A DNA stretch of 64,000 bases from Ailanthus altissimus (Eukaryota > Streptophyta > Magnoliopsida > Sapindales > Simaroubaceae), in the NCBI GenBank assembly GCA_946807835.1, contig OX327695.1, positions 25,650,501 through 25,714,500 of the forward strand, written 5' to 3'. The first letter of the stretch is position 1. Each line of letters starts with the position of its first letter. Both the position numbers and the translations under genes were made by a program. Below, in pieces: positions 34,864-44,959 of the stretch. The notes under the pieces were generated by a model, which did not search any database, had not been told where the DNA came from, and saw nothing but the letters and a program-made list of their open reading frames with translations.

Positions 34864-36660
34864 TTATAGGCATTTTGGATCTTTATACTTAGGTGGTGTA
34901 TTTTGTTCAATTACTGCACTTACCTGCTTTATCAAAAATATAGTTTTTTTTACATGGTGTTTTCTTTTGATATTGTACAGATTCTTGATGACTTTGGCAT
35001 AAGTTAAAATTTGTTTAATCAAATACAACAAGAGAACATTAATCTTAACTTGTTTCAAATGTTCTAAAATCTCACCTTGAATTTTTGAATTTTTTTCAAC
35101 AGGTTGCAGAGCTTGGGGAAAAGGTACTGGGATTGAAAATTTATTTTCGGACTCTTTTTCAACTATGGCCTTCTTTTCAAATGGGGCGTCTATACTACGT
35201 GTAGATGTGTTGGTTTAAAAAGTAGACTCACTCACAATCTTACCACTTTACGTAGTAATGACATTGACTTCTTTGAGATTTTGTGCATCAGAAGTAGAGG
35301 CTTATACCATAAATTATCCATTTGGATTGGATTGGATTGAGGTTGATATGGAAACTTACCTCACTCTTGTACAGTTAAGTCACTGGTCAGCTTAGTGATT
35401 TGACTTTTGATTTCTTTGTTTTTGTTTACCACTTATGCAAGAACTGCTTTAAATTTTTTATTAGTCTTATTTTATACCTCCATAAATACTTGTAATGTAT
35501 CTTCTAAAGGACTCCTAGTTGGTTGTGCATTATGTTGAGGTGTACTATAAGACTTGGGTGCTTGTTGTTCTTGTTTCCAATGGTTGTTGGCTTGTTGATC
35601 AGATTTTCAACTGAAGTTTGAGTGGTTTTTCCAACCAAGATTATAGGTTTCAGAGTAGGGTGAATAAGGCTTCTTGTACATCCATAGAGCATTACATTAT
35701 TCCTCATATATCCATCTCATCTCATTATAAGTGGGGCAATCCTGAGCTAAGTGTTCCGCTTCTCTACAGATAAAACAGACATCAAGTGATTCAACTCTAG
35801 CAACTGTGTGGGTGAGCCTCCTATCTTTAGTTTTCAAGGCCTCTAATTTTCTAGTTAAGACCTCTAACTAGACTTTAAGGCTATCCTCTTCCCTAAGATG
35901 AAAAACTCTACTAGGTCGTAGCCTATTTGTGCTTTTAATTGCACTAGGTCTAGTCCATGTATGGGCTTTTTCGACTAAGTCATTAAGAAATTCTATGACT
36001 TCATCGGGATCTTTGTGAAGGAACTCCCCATTTCACATCATCTCAACAAATTGACGCTATTTAATTATAAGTCCCTCATAAAAATATCTAACTAAGCGCC
36101 AAATTTCATAACCATGGTGATGGCATAGATTTAATAACTCTTTAAATCTTTCTCAAGCATGATATAAGGTTTTACTGTCTTTTTGGGAGAAGAAAAAATT
36201 TTGACTTTTCAGGCCATTAGTTTTGTGTTATTGGAAGTATTTATTGAAAAACTTTTTACTTTATCATTCAGAAAAAAAAAAGAGAAAAATTTAAGCCTAA
36301 CAATGTCTATAGCTTCGGGTTGGCTATGGAAAGTAGCCACTACCTCTCCAAATTCTCTAACATACACATAATGATTTTTACTATCTAGACCATTAAAAGT
36401 TGGCAGAAGTTATATCATTCCAAGTTTAAAATTCAAATGTGCTGTGTTAGGTAGAAATATAATGCATGATGGTGTAGTTGTGTAAGTAGAATGCAAGTAA
36501 TCTTTTAGAGTTCTAACAGGATTATCCTAGTGTTGGCTCATTGTATTGGAATTATAAGATGAACTAGATGGTGAATTCTCTTCCTTTACAAATTATGGTG
36601 ATGGTTCTAGTCCTACTTCTCTCACAAATCTTCCTCGTTTGTCTCTAAGTCGATACATAT
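34864..36660 (-). pseudogene. Gypsy gag polyprotein fragment with zinc knuckle
   Basis: The minus strand encodes the capsid-like region (about 35990-36230), then a zinc knuckle CFICREAEHLAQDC (C-X2-C-X4-H-X4-C, about 35740-35790). It continues with YSETYNLGWKNHSNFS and a C-terminal segment ending KRKHHVKKT...PPKYKDP (34864-35058). Stop codons interrupt it in the capsid region and near 35160-35690, so no protein is made. Confidence 0.75.
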
Positions 36661-36744
36661 ATCCTAACAAAAAAAATTTTAACTTTTTTTTTAAATGAAG
36701 AAAATTCTCAAGGAAAAATTATGAAGTGAACAAAAGAAAAGAAA

Positions 36745-37275
36745 AAAAAAGAGTTATGAGGTAAAACTAACCATAAAAATGAGATAAAATACAATAAGTA
36801 AAATAAAATACAACAAGAATTAAAAAGAGTTAGGTGGTAAGGCCAACCATGAAATATAAATAAAGTATAATAAATAAATAAAAGAAAATAAACTGTAAAA
36901 TATATAAATAATTAAAAGAAATAAAAAATAAAATAAAGTATAATAAATAAATAAAAGAAACAAAAAATAAAATAAAATACAATAAATGAACAAAAAAAAT
37001 AAACTATAAAGTGCGATAAATAAATAAAAAAAATGAGTTAGGTGATAGAACCAATCATAATAAAAAAAATACAATAAATTAATAAAATGAGATAAACTGT
37101 AAAGTATAATAATTAAATTAACAACAAATAAATAAAAAAAATAAACTGTAAAATACAACAAATAAATAAAAGAAAATAAACTGAGTTAGGTGGTAGAATC
37201 AACCATGTAAAATTAAATAAAAATACAAGAAGATAACAAAATAAATTAAGTGGTAGAACTAACCATGAATAATAA
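36745..37275 (-). repeat. Spaced repeats in the Gypsy leader
   Basis: Five copies of a roughly 25-base motif, GAGTTAGGTGGTAGAACCAA plus CCATG on the plus strand, lie at about 36750, 36827, 37033, 37181 and 37244. They are separated by AATAAATAAA-rich spacer. They sit between the primer-binding site and gag. Confidence 0.65.
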
Positions 37276-37390
37276 AATAAATTACAACTAAGGAAATAAA
37301 TTTAAGAATTAAAATTTTTACAAAGAAAAGTAAATGCACAAAGTTACCGTTTTAGTATTGATTAATGCAACTTATTTTCGCTTAGTGTGC

Positions 37391-37410
37391 CTTCCGGTAA
37401 CGGCACCAAA
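37391..37410 (-). other. Gypsy primer-binding site
   Basis: Minus-strand TTTGGTGCCGTTACCGGAAG closely resembles the conserved TTTGGCGCCGTTGCCGGGGA that follows the 5' LTR in plant Athila/Tat-group elements. It fixes orientation and the inner LTR edge. Confidence 0.75.
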
Positions 37411-38986
37411 TTTTATTTATGCTTAAAATATAATGCAGCTATCACAGTATAAACTGATGTATCGATCCCATGAGTAAGCTTTTGACAAAATAAGTTAGTG
37501 AAATAAAAATATTAAAATAATAACAAATAAAAAAATTAACTAATTGGTTTATATGGATTAGATAGAATTGTATTTGAATTAAATATAAAGTCTTATGATG
37601 ATGTAAGCAAGACTTTGAGAATCACAATTATGCTTCATAAATCTATTCTATACTTTAATTCAATGTTTATAACTCAATTGAAAGTTTCACATCTCAAACA
37701 ATCAATCGAAAGATATGTAAAATATATAACATTTGATAATATATGTATTTGATATAACTAAACTCTTTGCAAACATTATCACAAACCATATTTATTTATA
37801 CAAGTTATCTAAGATCAACAATATAATATTTTGACAATATTGTAGTAAAAGATCAACTTGAATATCAAATAATTATTGTCTTTACATATTATCTAAGATT
37901 GAAAATATATTGATTGACAATATTGTTGTAAAAGATTAACATGTAAAACAATGTAACCAATAACAATTATAATTTAACAAGAATCACATAAAGAAAGCAT
38001 GACTAAAAATATATGAAACATGAGAATTATAACATCTGAATTATAGAAAGATAATAGATAAGAGTTTAGACACAAGCAAATTTACAAATATTTGTAACTC
38101 TTGACAAAGAATTAAAGTATAGAAGTAAATTTATTATATATAAAAGATCATCTCTAACCTTGCCAAGAACTCTAGTCTAGCTTACAATGCATGGTAAAGA
38201 GAATTATATGAGAGAATTTTAAAACATTGAAAAAGAACGTACATTAGCCTTCTAAGGGTGTTCTTATATAGGAAATGAATGGAAACATGTTTAGTGGGAC
38301 TTTAATCTTCAATAATTTAAGCCACCCACTCCTTCACCTAATTGTTGCACTTTTTTTATAATAAAAATGATCGATGTAGCCAATTTGGTCGACATGAAAG
38401 TTATGGTATTTTATCTCTTCTTTCTATAGTCATAAATTTCATTCAATTTGGATCAGTATCCAATGAGATATTGACAAAATACCAAAGATATGTCAAATTT
38501 TGGCCAACAACTATTTTTCTAATTTTTAATACAATTTGGTTCATGATAAAAACTTCTTTGAATTTTTTCATCAACATAAGAGTTGTTAATAATTGAGTCA
38601 GTATTTTTCAACTTCAAAAATCATATTGATTGGGTACGTATTTTGTAAAATATGGTCCAAATACTTAAGGTAGGTCAAACTGAGCAGAAATTATAATCCA
38701 GTTCTTTTGTATCCCAATTTTGGCCCATAAAATATTAGATTTGGCTTTTTAACTATTCTTAAAGTTTATGTAAGATTGAGTTATGTTCCTCCAGATTCAA
38801 GAATTTCTTTATTTTAATTTCTACATTGAAAGTTACGTCCATTTTACTAAACATGTGTAAATAACATTCATCAATCGCCATTTAAGGACAACACTTTATT
38901 TCAAGCTTAAAAATACAAAAAAGTTAAAATTAATGACATTAAATGGTGATTAAATCTCTTAACAAATATATATTTTATTGTGCTCA
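37411..38986 (-). repeat. 5' LTR of the Gypsy remnant
   Basis: Runs from beside the primer-binding site to TTGTGCTCA, where LINE coding sequence begins. It includes the TATCGATCCCA motif near its inner end, also seen in the LTR at 39184. The TG/CA termini are partly mutated. Confidence 0.5.
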
Positions 38987-39183
38987 TCACCAAGGTTCTG
39001 GCTAACAAGCTCAAATTGGTTTTGCATGAGGTAATATTTTAGTTACAGAGTGCTTTTATTCCTGGTAAATTGATTACTAACAATGCCATAATTGGTTTTA
39101 CATACTTTTATCTTATTAAGTGTCAAGGAAAAAGACATGATTAATATATGGCACTGAAATTAGACATGTCCAAGGCCTATGAC

Positions 39184-40575
39184 TGATAGGTGCTATACTA
39201 GTTAAACGCAAATGCACGCTATCATATCAAGTAATATAATATTTAAAGTCCAAATATCGATCCCACAGGGACTATGCAATTTAATTCTATAAATCAAGTA
39301 CTAAAATTGTACCTACTTAACTTTTATTCAGAAAATCACAATTTAAAATTTAATTAACTAATCTAACTTTATCAATTAAACTAAATAAAAACAAATGATA
39401 GAATTTACAAATAAAGAGAATTTAGGGTTTTGACTCGTCCCCTAATATTTCATTGGACTTATTAACCACTTAGTTAATCTCTTAATACCAATTGATTGTC
39501 TTAGACACTAATCTCATCACAAGCCTCTGTCAATGGTCAAGTGACTATATTACGCATTTTAACAATCACCTATGTGTTTATGGTAATCAAATCAGAATGT
39601 AATTCATTAAGATCAAGTTTAAATTATACCATACATGCCACCTAGGTAATTGTCTATCATAAATAGAACTCATAGTTGTTACCATATGATCATGCATTAA
39701 ACTATCCTAGGTTAAACACATGAATCCCTCTGTCGAGTTCATTATAGTTCCTTAATCATTCAAAATATTGATAATGTATAATGAAAGCATTAAAACATAA
39801 GATAGAATGAATCAATTTATTGTATTAAGATCATAAACTAAGAATTAACAAAATCTAAATCCATATTAGGTTCACATAGTCTAACCCTAAATAAACAATT
39901 TAGCTCATCACAAAACTAAAAGTATCAAACCAAATCATAAAGATCAATAAGAATAAGAATATAATGATAAAGAAAGAGAAGAAAAACCAATCAAAGTGAC
40001 TCCTTGATGTGCTTTTCGCTCAATCTTGACTTGAAGCTTGAATCTTAATCTTGGTTCTTCAATCTTTGGCTTTGATATTTGATTTTGTGTTGTGAATTCT
40101 TTCTCTAAATTTTTTCCCATTTTCTTTTTTCTCTCATCCCCTTTAATTAGGGTTTTTGGCATTCTATTTATAGGTTTATGTCTTCAAATTAGGGTTAAAC
40201 ATCAAATATAAGTCAGGTTAGGATTACTGTTCACGAGTTACATAGCAAAAATATTGTTTATGCATTATTGTTCATGTAGTACAGTTCACGCCACTGTTCG
40301 CGAGCTGTGGCATTGAGACACTATTTTGGCCGCCACAACGCTTATTTCTGGGTGATGCGACGCTGGGCACTGTAGCACGTTAATGTAGCAAGTACTGTAG
40401 CAATTTAATTTCTTAACTTATTTTCATTAAAGTTTCATCCCCATTTGCTCCATTGACTGCAAATCTACAAAAAAATAATAATAATAAAATACATCAAAAG
40501 TCAAATAATCTTAATTTTTACAAATAAATATTAAGTTTAGAATATGAAAATATTAGACTTAATAAACCTTTATCA
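39184..40575 (-). mobile_element. Solo Gypsy LTR with target duplication, inside the LINE
   Basis: TGATAGG...CCTTTATCA has short terminal inverted repeats and is flanked by ATGAC at 39179-39183 and 40576-40580. It splits the LINE reverse transcriptase exactly after SKAYD. It is 1392 bases, homologous to the truncated LTR at 33996, and has CTATCATATCAAGTAATATA plus ATCGATCCCACAGGGAC near its plus-strand left end. A GC-rich patch with CACTGTT repeats lies at 40214-40393. Confidence 0.9.
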
Positions 40576-40580
40576 ATGAC

Positions 40581-41368
40581 CGTGTTGAATAAGGTTTTCT
40601 TGTAGCTTTAATGAAGCAAATGAGTTTTCTAGAAGCATGGTGCCAATGTATTTTCAACTGTATATCTATCATCTCTTACTCATTTCTTATTAATGGTGAG
40701 GCTGGAGGGTTTTTAAAACCCACCAAAGGATTACAACAAGGTAACCGATTTTCTCTATATTTGTTTCTCATCTATTGAGAAGGCTTTTCTTCTTTACTTC
40801 GTCATGCAGAATCCCTTGGCACTATTCGAGGATTGAGATGTAGGCGTAATGGCCCTATTGTTTCTTATTTTTTTCGCAGAGGATAGCCTTATATTTTCTC
40901 AAGTATCCCTCTCTAATTGTGCGACCATTAGAGATATTTTACACTGTTATGAGGCTGCATTAGATTAGCTTATTAATATAAAAAAATTGGCTTTATGCTT
41001 TGGACCTAATATGTTATTGGCTTCCTCTATAAAAATTATTCAGTGTTTGGGTGTTCAACAAGTCCTTTGCTATGAAAATACCTTGGTTTACCAAGCTTTG
41101 GAGTTTGAAATAAACGGTCCCTTTTTGTTTCTATAAAGAGTCGCATCTAGAATAAGTTAAAAGGATGGAAATGCCAACTGTTTTCTAGAAATAGCCATGA
41201 GGTATTGCTTAAAGCAGTGATACAAGCTATTCTTACATATTTCACGTAGTTGTTCTACTTTCCTAGCTTTCTTCTGCATGAGATACACCATTTATGTGCC
41301 CAATTTTGGTGAGGCGGTGATGATGCCAAAAAAAAAAAAACAAATACATTAGTGCACTTTGGATAAAT
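40581..41368 (+). pseudogene. LINE reverse transcriptase, second part
   Basis: Continues the reverse transcriptase after the solo LTR: MKQMSFLEAWCQCIFNCIS, SYSFLINGE, then GLQQGNRFSLYLFLIY. The catalytic F-A-D-D box reads F-A-E-D at about 40870. Stops and a frameshift are present, so it is dead. Confidence 0.75.
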
Positions 41369-42930
41369 TATTAAGCAATTATTCTAGAGTAATTCTTTTA
41401 TATTCTCCTACCATATATATATGTTATTAATGTAAAATATTATTTCTTATTATATATTTGTCTTAGGCCTATAAAAAGACAAATCTTGTATATTATTTGA
41501 AACAGTGAAATATATTCCCTTTATATTTTTTACATGGTATCAGAGCTACGTCATGATCATTCTCAGAGTCTTTTGATTCTTTCTAAGCACTAGTTTCTGT
41601 TAATTTCTTTATCTTTTCTAATATAGAGTTTCTCAATGCACTTGTACTCGTAACAATTGATTTTTTGTCTTTCTATCAACGCGATTGCAATCGCAGTTGT
41701 TGATTTTCTCAATGCACTTGCAACGGTTGATTTTTTGTTTTCTCTATCAATGAGTTTATAATCGCAGTGGTTGATCTTCTCAACACGCTTGTCACCCTGA
41801 CAACATTGTCACTCTACGACAATATTGCCTCTCTTCCATAAGGGTTGTCTTTCTCCAAAAAAGGTTGTCATTCACCAATAGTGGTTGTATCTTAACATTA
41901 TCATTCACTGACATAAAGCCTATATAAATGTCATTTATGTAGCATTTGTAATACATAGAATTACAACAACAATGTAGTCCTTAAAGTTTTTAGTTTTTCT
42001 TTATTATTTTCGTTGGGTTGACAAACAGTAAGATTACCTCCACTCCTCTAGAGCCTAGTTCCAAACTCCGGTCCTTTGATGGTACTTTTCTCAGTGATGC
42101 TACCTTCTATCGTCAGTTGGTTGGTAGTTTGGTCTACCTTACAGTTACTCTCCTAGACATTGCTCATGCTGTTCATGTTGCCAGTCAGTTTATGGCCGCT
42201 CCTCGTACCTCTCATTATGTAGCAGTTCTTCATATCCTACGTTATCTTAAAGGTACATTTTTTTACGGTCTCCATTTTTTAACTTACTCTCCTCTCGTGT
42301 TACAAGCTTATGTTGATGCGGATTGGGCGGGTGATCCTACGGATCAACGATCAACTACTGAATTTTGTCTTTTCTTCTTTTGTGGAAAAATAAAAAACAG
42401 ACAGCTACTGCTAGCTTGAGTACTGAAGTTGAATACCATGCTCTTATAGATATTACTCAAAAAATTGTTTGGTTCTGCTGACTTATTGAAGATATGGGTA
42501 TTTCTCACACTGGAGCTATACCTCTTTATTGTGACAATCAAAGTACTATCCAAATTGCTCACAATGATATTTTTCATGAGCGGACTAAACATATTGAAAT
42601 AGATTGTCATTTTGTTCGACAACACATTTCTCAAAGCACTATCATACTTCACTCAATCTCATATGAGGAGCAACTTGCTATATCTTTACCAAATCTCTAC
42701 TTCCGCGTTGTTTTCATGCTCCAATTTCTAAACTCAAACTTACTTTTACTGTGCTATCTTAAGTTTGAGAGAGATATTAAGAAATTATTTTTGAATGATT
42801 CCGAAATAATTATTTTATACTTTCTTACTATATATTTATGTTATTAATATAAAATATTATTTTTTATTATATATTTCTCTTAAGCCCATAAAAAATTAAA
42901 TCTTATATATTATTTAAACTGTGAAATATA
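41369..42930 (+). mobile_element. Small Copia with deleted interior, inside the LINE
   Basis: The 5' LTR (41369-41534, 166 bases) is followed at once by TGGTATCAGAGC (41535-41546), the exact Copia primer-binding site. The interior keeps only the end of reverse transcriptase and RNase H. A purine-rich tract (AGTTTGAGAGAGA, 42762-42774) precedes the 3' LTR (42775 to about 42930), which aligns with the 5' LTR but lacks its last 20 or so bases. No target duplication was seen. Confidence 0.75.
42018..42700 (+). pseudogene. Copia reverse transcriptase end and RNase H
   Basis: Reads FYRQLVGSLVYLTVTLLDIA, HILRYLKGT and YVDADWAGDPTDQRSTT, then in another frame TEVEYHALI, GAIPLYCDNQSTIQIAHN and HERTKHIEIDCHFVR. 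These are the conserved end of Copia reverse transcriptase and RNase H. Frameshifts and stops near 42420-42480 break it. Confidence 0.85.
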
Positions 42931-43817
42931 CTGTTATGTTTAGGATTCCAAAATTTACTCACTTTTAATCAAGCTCTCCTCGAAAAGCAGTCATGGCGAC
43001 TTCTCCAGCATCCGGATTCTCTTGTGGCACGGATATTGTGCGGCCTTTATTTTTTTGATATTCCTTTCTTATAGGCTAAAGCTCTCTCTTCATCTTCTTT
43101 TATCTGGAAAAGCATTCTATGGGATAGAGACCTTACGAAGAAAGTACTTCACTAGCGAGTTGGAGATGATCTTCCATTCTTTATATCATGATCCTTGATT
43201 GCCACGTCTTTACTCTTTCAGGCCATTATACCCTCACAGATTACCTGAATTGTCAAAGGTTTTAGATTTGCAAACTGCTACTGGTCAATGGAATATTTCT
43301 GTTATTCGACAAGCTTTCACGCCTGAGGAACAGAATCTCATCCTTTCCATGCCTATCTCTATCTAGTAACCAACCCCTGCTGATTCTTTGCAATGGCATT
43401 TTGATCCAAAAAGTACATTTTCAGTCAGAAGCTGTTATCGGTTAGGGAGATATCTGTTAGGTGTTGCTAGTTGTTCTAGTGAGACACAAGTTACTAAATG
43501 GTGAAAATTTCTTTAGCGTTTAAACCTCTACCAAAAGTGAAGCATTTTGTTTGGCGGGATTCACATGACTTGCTGCCTACGCAGCTTAACTTACTCCGAT
43601 ATCGCGTACCTGTTGATGCAATCTGCCCATGTTGTGAAGTTGCTGCTGAAATTACTCTGCATGCATTATGGCTTGGCAAAAGAATGAATGTTCTTCGGCA
43701 ATCTTGCACCTTTGCTGATATAGTTATTTGCTCTAGTAATGAAAGCACTATAAATTTGTTTATCTCCTGTATGCATTAGCTCTTAGAACCCCAAGTTGAA
43801 TTATTAATGATTGTTTT

Positions 43818-44390
43818 ATGGCAGTATGGTTCCTTCGAAATAAATGGCTGCACCATCGATCCGTCTCTTCCCTGGACTCAGTTTTCGGTTGGGTTACTGA
43901 TTACCTTCACGAATACCAGTCTTCTCGAAGGGTTAAAACTTCAACTCCACGCGAACAGAATCTGCAACGATGGGTTCCACCGATGCGGGGTTTTATTAAG
44001 GTCAATACTGATACTGCAACCTGTTTTAGTACTGGACGAACGAGCCTTGGTGTCGTTATGAGAGATCATCAAGGACAAGTCCTTGCTGCTACTGTTCCAA
44101 TTTCTGTTCTCCATCGAGCCAATGAAGCAGAAGCAATGGCCATATTATATGGTTTACAGCTAGCGAAAGAACATTGCTTCACTTCCATTCAGCTAGTTTC
44201 AGATGCTCTCGTTATTGTCAAAGAGTCACAGCTTCATAAACGGCTTTGTTTAGAATTGGGTATCATCCTTGATGATATATTTAGTTACCTTAAGTCCTTT
44301 ACTAGTAATTTTCTATATAACCCTAGGGAAACTAACAAGGTGGCACATAATTTAGCTAAATTAACTTTACATAATAGCTTGTTTTTCAAA
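43818..44390 (+). pseudogene. LINE C-terminal RNase H domain
   Basis: An open frame of about 190 residues with FIKVNTDTATCFSTGRTSLG, VVMRDHQGQVLAA, EAEAMAILYGLQLAKEH, IQLVSDALVIVKE and NPRETNKVAHNLAKL. This is the RVT_3-type RNase H domain found at the end of plant L1 elements. The second acidic residue (E of EAEA) and third (SD) are present; the first falls in the variable KVNTDTA. The frame is open but belongs to a broken element. Confidence 0.8.
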
Positions 44391-44480
44391 AAAAAAAAAC
44401 ATTACATAATAGCTCGTCTCGTCTATGGTATGGGCAAGTGCCACATATGTTTTCTTCTCTAGTATTGGATGATATTGCTT

Positions 44481-44959
44481 AGCAATATATTTCTGTTTTA
44501 CTAAAAGAAAATGTTAAATTCACATAAATTTTAAAAATTATTTCGACACTACGTCTGCGCCGCATCTATAATCTTTGACATATTGTATAAAACGCGGCAT
44601 CGGCATGAATGAAGGACAAGCAGTAACAAACGACGTCGTTGCCTGTCGGTTGCCTTTTAAAACGCTTTTCACTAAAACTACATAAAATGAACGGACGAGA
44701 TGATCCCACCACGGCAGATCAACAGAAACTGGATAAACAAAAGGTCAAAAACCCATAGAAAAAAGAAATCAGTACGGTGGGGCCACAAAACACTTCAATC
44801 AATTAACTCACCGTCGCCTTCTCTTCCCCAAACCAGCAAATCCCCTCCGATCGAAACCATTTCAATTCCACCATAAAATCCAAAGACCAACGGCCAAATA
44901 TAACGAAAATACTAATAATAAAGAGAAAATTCGTGTCTAAATCTTATTGATTCTTGGAA
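44481..44959. other. Upstream region of the DUF1195 gene
   Basis: GC content rises and repeats stop; this is the likely promoter and leader. No specific element was identified. Confidence 0.45.

Larger units (their letters stand above)
34864..38986 (-). mobile_element. Ty3/Gypsy (Athila/Tat-like) remnant: gag, leader, 5' LTR
   Basis: On the minus strand: LTR (37411-38986), primer-binding site (37391-37410), long AT-rich leader with spaced repeats (36660-37390), then a gag frame decayed by stops (34864-36660). Motifs include ERFKELLNLCHHHGYEIWRLVRYFYEGL, cut here to ERFKELLNLCHHHGYEIW and RYFYEGL; NGEFLHKDPDEV; a CCHC knuckle; and PPKYKDP at the gag-protease boundary. Everything downstream of that point is lost. 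Lineage is judged from the gag and primer-site type. Confidence 0.7.
38987..44480 (+). mobile_element. LINE (L1-type non-LTR retrotransposon), broken by two insertions
   Basis: Reverse transcriptase, zinc-knuckle-like and RNase H coding segments lie in order on the plus strand at 38987-39183, 40581-41368 and 42931-44390. Motifs are KVLANKLK, SAFIPGKLITNNA and LKLDMSKAYD, then PTKGLQQGN, the active-site region, and FNQALLEKQSWRLLQHPDS. These are followed by KVKHFVWR...LPTQLNLLRYRV and an RNase H domain. Removing the solo LTR (39184-40575) and the small Copia (about 41369-42930) restores continuity. The 5' portion (ORF1, endonuclease) is missing and there are several stops. Confidence 0.8.

Noticed and set aside
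36820..37161. 113-residue Phe/Tyr/Leu-rich open frame
   Set aside because: It is a translation of the AATAAATAAA-rich leader repeats, not a membrane protein.
42344..42652. Minus-strand 102-residue open frame
   Set aside because: Antisense of the Copia RNase H fragment.
44954..44959. TTG start giving two extra residues on the DUF1195 protein
   Set aside because: Non-ATG starts are rare in plants, and the in-frame ATG at 44960 matches family length.
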